This document shows, one piece after another, positions 10,994 through 13,839 of a DNA stretch of 13,839 nt (position 1 is its first letter; each line of letters begins with the position of its first letter). The DNA comes from Thermoplasmata archaeon (GTDB taxonomy: Archaea; Thermoplasmatota; E2; UBA202; JdFR-43). Position numbers and translations under genes: made by a program. Under the pieces are notes generated by a model. The model had not been told where the DNA came from and did not search any database. It saw nothing but the letters and a program-made list of their open reading frames with translations. The stretch is from NCBI GenBank assembly GCA_021161135.1, contig JAGHBD010000013.1:1-13839 (forward strand), given 5' to 3'.

Positions 10994-13675
10994 TCAGGCG
11001 GGGCTCATCAGAGGTTGCCAGTCAAAGGAAAATTTAGGAATATACTTTGGAATGTGAAGGAGGAAGAGGAAAGGGAAACGGAGACCAATATAATCGCTCC
11101 AGTAGTTGCCCCACCATTTATTGGCGGCATCATCTCTTGCATTCTGGGCATTTTCAATGAAATTATTGCCCGCTATTTCATTATCCACACTTCTCCACCC
11201 AAAATATATTCCATAATGCTCATTTTTTGTTATTGTATTGCCCTCGATAACATTATGGCTGGAATTCACAAATTGTGGGCCATGTATGTTCCACGAAATG
11301 TAATTGCCATCGATGACAAAATCCTCTGAGTTGTAGAGATAAATACAATACCAGTTTCTGGAGATGTTATTCCGGCTTATTTTTCCTCCTTTGCCCTCCA
11401 TCCATATTGCATACCATGCATTATACAAGAAATTATTTTCCTCTATAGAAATATCATGGCATTTTTCTCCCCATACTCCATACCAGTTATCCACAATGTT
11501 ATTTTTTTCTATAATTGCTCTTCTGCTTCCATTAATCCATATCCCGCATTCATTATTCTTTATTGTATTGTTGGCAATAAAGCAGTTGTCGGCAAAAATG
11601 AAAATGCTCGTGTTGAATCTTTCTATTTTATTTCCCTCGATGATGGCATTGCTGCCGTAACACACTATTCCATTTTCTTTTCCATATCCTTCTATAGAGA
11701 AATTCCGCAATACAATATCTGAAGCAAGAAATGTAATGCCACAAGTTTTTATCTTTGCATTTTTTCCTGTAATTATCAATGATTTATCGATGGATAAATT
11801 TTCATAATAGGTGCCCTTATGCACAATAATTGCGTCGCCATCTCTGGCAGCATTAACGGCATCCTGAATGCTGGTGTAATTCCCCTCGCCACTTCCACCT
11901 ACATGAAGCACTCTTCCTGTTTTTTCGGCAACACTGGCAGCAAAATCATATCCACCAATCTTCAATGTTGGATCTCCGAATATCTCAAGCTCCTCAGCTG
12001 CCTTCATATGAAATGCTTTCGCCACTCCATGCCATCTGAATGCAAGTAAATATTCTGTTATTGCCTCTCCCCATGCTCTGCCCAGCAAACAGCGAGAAGC
12101 CATTTTTTCACATAGCCTTACATGAAGATTACCCAGAAACATTTCCGTAACATTTTTTCCATGCCCTATCCAGCATAGGCCAGTTGGTCCAACGCTTGCC
12201 ACCGCTTTCCCTCTTGAAACAAAAAACCAGTTGAAGCATTCCCTGCTCCAGTTGAATTGTCCGAGCCTTGCCCCAGAAGTGAGTACGATGGGCAAATAGC
12301 TGTTTCGAAGTTGCAGTATGTTTCGCTCGTAGTAAAAAATCCATTTCTCGTTATCTTTGGCGTGTGTTGCCCATAAATGATGGTTGCCGGCTCCTTCAAA
12401 AACAACTATGCCAGCTCCCTCATTTATCACTTCATTTATCAATTTTGCATTTAAAGCAACGGAGGCATAAATCTTCTTTATATTGTAACCTTTCATTCTC
12501 TTCGCAATCTCATCGAGCAAATACTCTCCCTCGGCAATATCCCATGGGTCATGGAGGTACAAATCCCCGCCGCACAAAACAACGTTATTGAAAGCATCGC
12601 TGTGACTATTTTCATAATTTATGATGTTTTTCATCACCCTCCTCAATTCAAAAACATTTCTTGCTGCCAGCCTGCCTATATAAACGTCAGGCAGTAAATC
12701 AACGCTGTCTTTCAATTTTTTTCCATTTATTTCATGGTCATATTCTCCGAAATATCCATTGTTGTTGCTGTCCCATGTGGAAAATTTTCCCTCGCCATCA
12801 TATATGTCGGCATAGTATAAATCGCTAATATATCTTCTCTCATATTCCCATGATGAGCTCCTATCATTAAGCCAGACATATCTTACAGGAACCCACCAAT
12901 CTTCCTTTAAGCCGGGTTTTCTTCCTCCAACAAGCATAACATATTCTATTCCCCATTCTTCAATAGCATTTTTAATGAAGTATTTTATCTTCTCAGCATC
13001 ATCTCTTCCTTCTGCTGCAAAATATTTCCCGCCATATATTTCATCCAAGCTTACGATTATCGTTTTTATTCCATGCTGCTCTTTATGTTCCTTCAATGGC
13101 TGCAATTCATCTTTCCATTCAGAAGGAGCTATGATAAGCAAATCATATTCGCCATTGCTCATCATTCCCCTGCCTAACTCATAATCTATGCTAACATCAA
13201 AATCTTCAGCATAGATTATTTCATTTCTCACTGCATTGTAACGCATTGGATATACGAAGATGGAAAGGAAAACAACATGTTCTCCATCTTTAATTCCTGC
13301 TCCCACTCTATAATCAAACCATTTCTCAGGATAAAAAACATCCTGCGAATATATCTCTCCTTCCTTCGCCTCACCATTTCCTTTGCCATTGAGAGGCAAA
13401 GGAGGAGGGGAAGGCATTATCTTTCTGTCAATCTCTATTTTTCCAACATTTTTTACTTTAACATCCACGCCTTTTATTTCTGTTCCAAATGGAAAAACAT
13501 ATGTTTTTGTGAAATAAGGCGTGAGAGGATATCCCTCCCTCATTTCATAACTTGCATTTTCAATATAAGGAATGAGATACCCATTGCTTTCAATGAAGTG
13601 TATGTCGCTGTCTCCATCTCCTGTAACAAATGGAAAGAACATGAAGGCACAGAAGAAAGCGAGGATTTTTTTCAT
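10994..13675 (-). CDS. Secreted C25 (gingipain-like) pseudopeptidase with NosD-type beta-helix
   Basis: The 893-residue protein has a signal peptide (about 1-19) and a propeptide-like beta region to about 170. A C25-like caspase-fold region spans about 177-570, with [26 protein letters not shown] and [10 protein letters not shown] as landmarks. From about 587 ([13 protein letters not shown]) to the end is a parallel beta-helix with repeated 'IEGNxIxxN..GI' coils and the NosD-like ending GNYWSDY...DWQPLMSPA. In active C25 proteases the dyad sits in a G-H-G and a C-S/T-type context. Here these positions read E-G-Ala429-G-N-H-H and S-G-Ala469-R, so both catalytic residues seem lost (alignment by eye). 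His432 or His433 could compensate only if a nucleophile were present. It is probably a surface binding protein. A strong Shine-Dalgarno and a 4-nt overlap couple it to asnS. Confidence 0.82.
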   Translation of the reverse strand: MKKILAFFCAFMFFPFVTGDGDSDIHFIESNGYLIPYIENASYEMREGYPLTPYFTKTYVFPFGTEIKGVDVKVKNVGKIEIDRKIMPSPPPLPLNGKGNGEAKEGEIYSQDVFYPEKWFDYRVGAGIKDGEHVVFLSIFVYPMRYNAVRNEIIYAEDFDVSIDYELGRGMMSNGEYDLLIIAPSEWKDELQPLKEHKEQHGIKTIIVSLDEIYGGKYFAAEGRDDAEKIKYFIKNAIEEWGIEYVMLVGGRKPGLKEDWWVPVRYVWLNDRSSSWEYERRYISDLYYADIYDGEGKFSTWDSNNNGYFGEYDHEINGKKLKDSVDLLPDVYIGRLAARNVFELRRVMKNIINYENSHSDAFNNVVLCGGDLYLHDPWDIAEGEYLLDEIAKRMKGYNIKKIYASVALNAKLINEVINEGAGIVVFEGAGNHHLWATHAKDNEKWIFYYERNILQLRNSYLPIVLTSGARLGQFNWSRECFNWFFVSRGKAVASVGPTGLCWIGHGKNVTEMFLGNLHVRLCEKMASRCLLGRAWGEAITEYLLAFRWHGVAKAFHMKAAEELEIFGDPTLKIGGYDFAASVAEKTGRVLHVGGSGEGNYTSIQDAVNAARDGDAIIVHKGTYYENLSIDKSLIITGKNAKIKTCGITFLASDIVLRNFSIEGYGKENGIVCYGSNAIIEGNKIERFNTSIFIFADNCFIANNTIKNNECGIWINGSRRAIIEKNNIVDNWYGVWGEKCHDISIEENNFLYNAWYAIWMEGKGGKISRNNISRNWYCIYLYNSEDFVIDGNYISWNIHGPQFVNSSHNVIEGNTITKNEHYGIYFGWRSVDNEIAGNNFIENAQNARDDAANKWWGNYWSDYIGLRFPFLFLLHIPKYIPKFSFDWQPLMSPA

Positions 13676-13839
13676 GGATATGCCCTCCTTAAGAGACGAG
13701 GAAATGGTGTGGCATCTCTTATGTGCTCAAGCTTGGCAATCCAGCACAGCAACCTTTCCATTCCAAGACCAAAGCCAGAATGAGGCACAGAGCCATAGCG
13801 ACGCAAATCAAAATACCACTCATAATTTTCTATGTTTGC
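13672..13839 (-). CDS. asnS: Asparaginyl-tRNA synthetase, C-terminal end (partial)
   Basis: The last 55 codons of a gene that begins beyond the right edge are present. They hold class II synthetase motif 3 (GFGLGMERL) preceded by [14 protein letters not shown] and followed by [12 protein letters not shown]. The DLRRYG-VPHSGFG wording distinguishes AsnRS from archaeal AspRS, which reads more like PHAGFGLGLERL with NIREA downstream. AsnRS charges tRNA-Asn in the cytosol, so the organism probably makes Asn-tRNA directly. The stop (TGA) overlaps the ATG of the C25-like gene by 4 nt, so a housekeeping gene is translationally coupled to an unrelated secreted protein. Confidence 0.92.
   Translation of the reverse strand, partial: ANIENYEWYFDLRRYGSVPHSGFGLGMERLLCWIAKLEHIRDATPFPRLLRRAYP
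13683..13690 (-). promoter_or_regulatory. Shine-Dalgarno for the C25-like gene
   Basis: The minus strand reads AAGGAGGG, 7 nt before the ATG at 13675. It lies inside the asnS coding sequence, marking the C25-like gene as operon-internal and fixing its start. Confidence 0.8.

Noticed and set aside
13277..13783. 168-residue plus-strand frame across the C25-like and asnS genes
   Set aside because: It is antisense to two well-supported genes and shows no domain.

Overview
The window looks like a chromosomal piece of an uncultured archaeon, most likely a euryarchaeote of the Thermoplasmatota type; that placement is inference. The archaeal signs seen directly are a 53-residue Sec61-beta subunit, an archaeal A24 prepilin peptidase, a long TrpB2-type tryptophan synthase beta chain, a GPN-type GTPase, secreted PKD and NosD-like beta-helix proteins, and TATA/BRE-like promoters. 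Genes that begin a transcript have a TATA-like box centred about 22-29 nt before the start codon and no usable Shine-Dalgarno (SD), which suggests leaderless mRNAs. Several operon-internal genes instead have a strong AAGGAGG-type site.

Layout. 185-1079 (+): an Lrp/AsnC regulator coupled to a rubrerythrin-like diiron protein. 1080-1284: an intergenic region with a long GC-rich hairpin flanked by 8-bp direct repeats. 1285-2558 (+): a small AAA+ ATPase translationally coupled to a CheY-like response regulator with a helical tail. 2529-5551 (-): a surface protein (seven-blade propeller, three PKD domains, C-terminal anchor) coupled to a prepilin peptidase. 5602-6462 (-): Sec61-beta directly abutting a GPN-family GTPase. 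6530-8452 (+): a Trm9-like methyltransferase, then a 7TM-PAS sensor that has a phospho-acceptor histidine segment but no kinase ATPase domain. 8454-9542 (-): a CDP-alcohol phosphatidyltransferase and an HTH-ACT regulator. 9656-10993 (+): trpB2, divergent from the ACT regulator across a 113-bp spacer with a repeated 15-mer. 10994-13839 (-): the 3' end of asnS overlapping a large secreted C25-like protein with a C-terminal parallel beta-helix.

The points most worth a second look are these. The C25-like protein seems to have lost both catalytic residues. The hairpin at 1148-1221 could be a small RNA or a miniature mobile element. The ACT regulator and trpB2 look like a self-contained amino-acid-sensing switch. 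Signalling parts are split: a receptor without a kinase domain, and a response regulator paired with an AAA+ ATPase. Two enzymes have changes in signature motifs (GPN to GIN; loss of the Arg in the CDP-alcohol transferase motif). Coding density is very high, with 4-nt ATGA overlaps and convergent genes that touch or overlap. There are no rRNA or tRNA genes, no CRISPR array and no intact insertion sequence.
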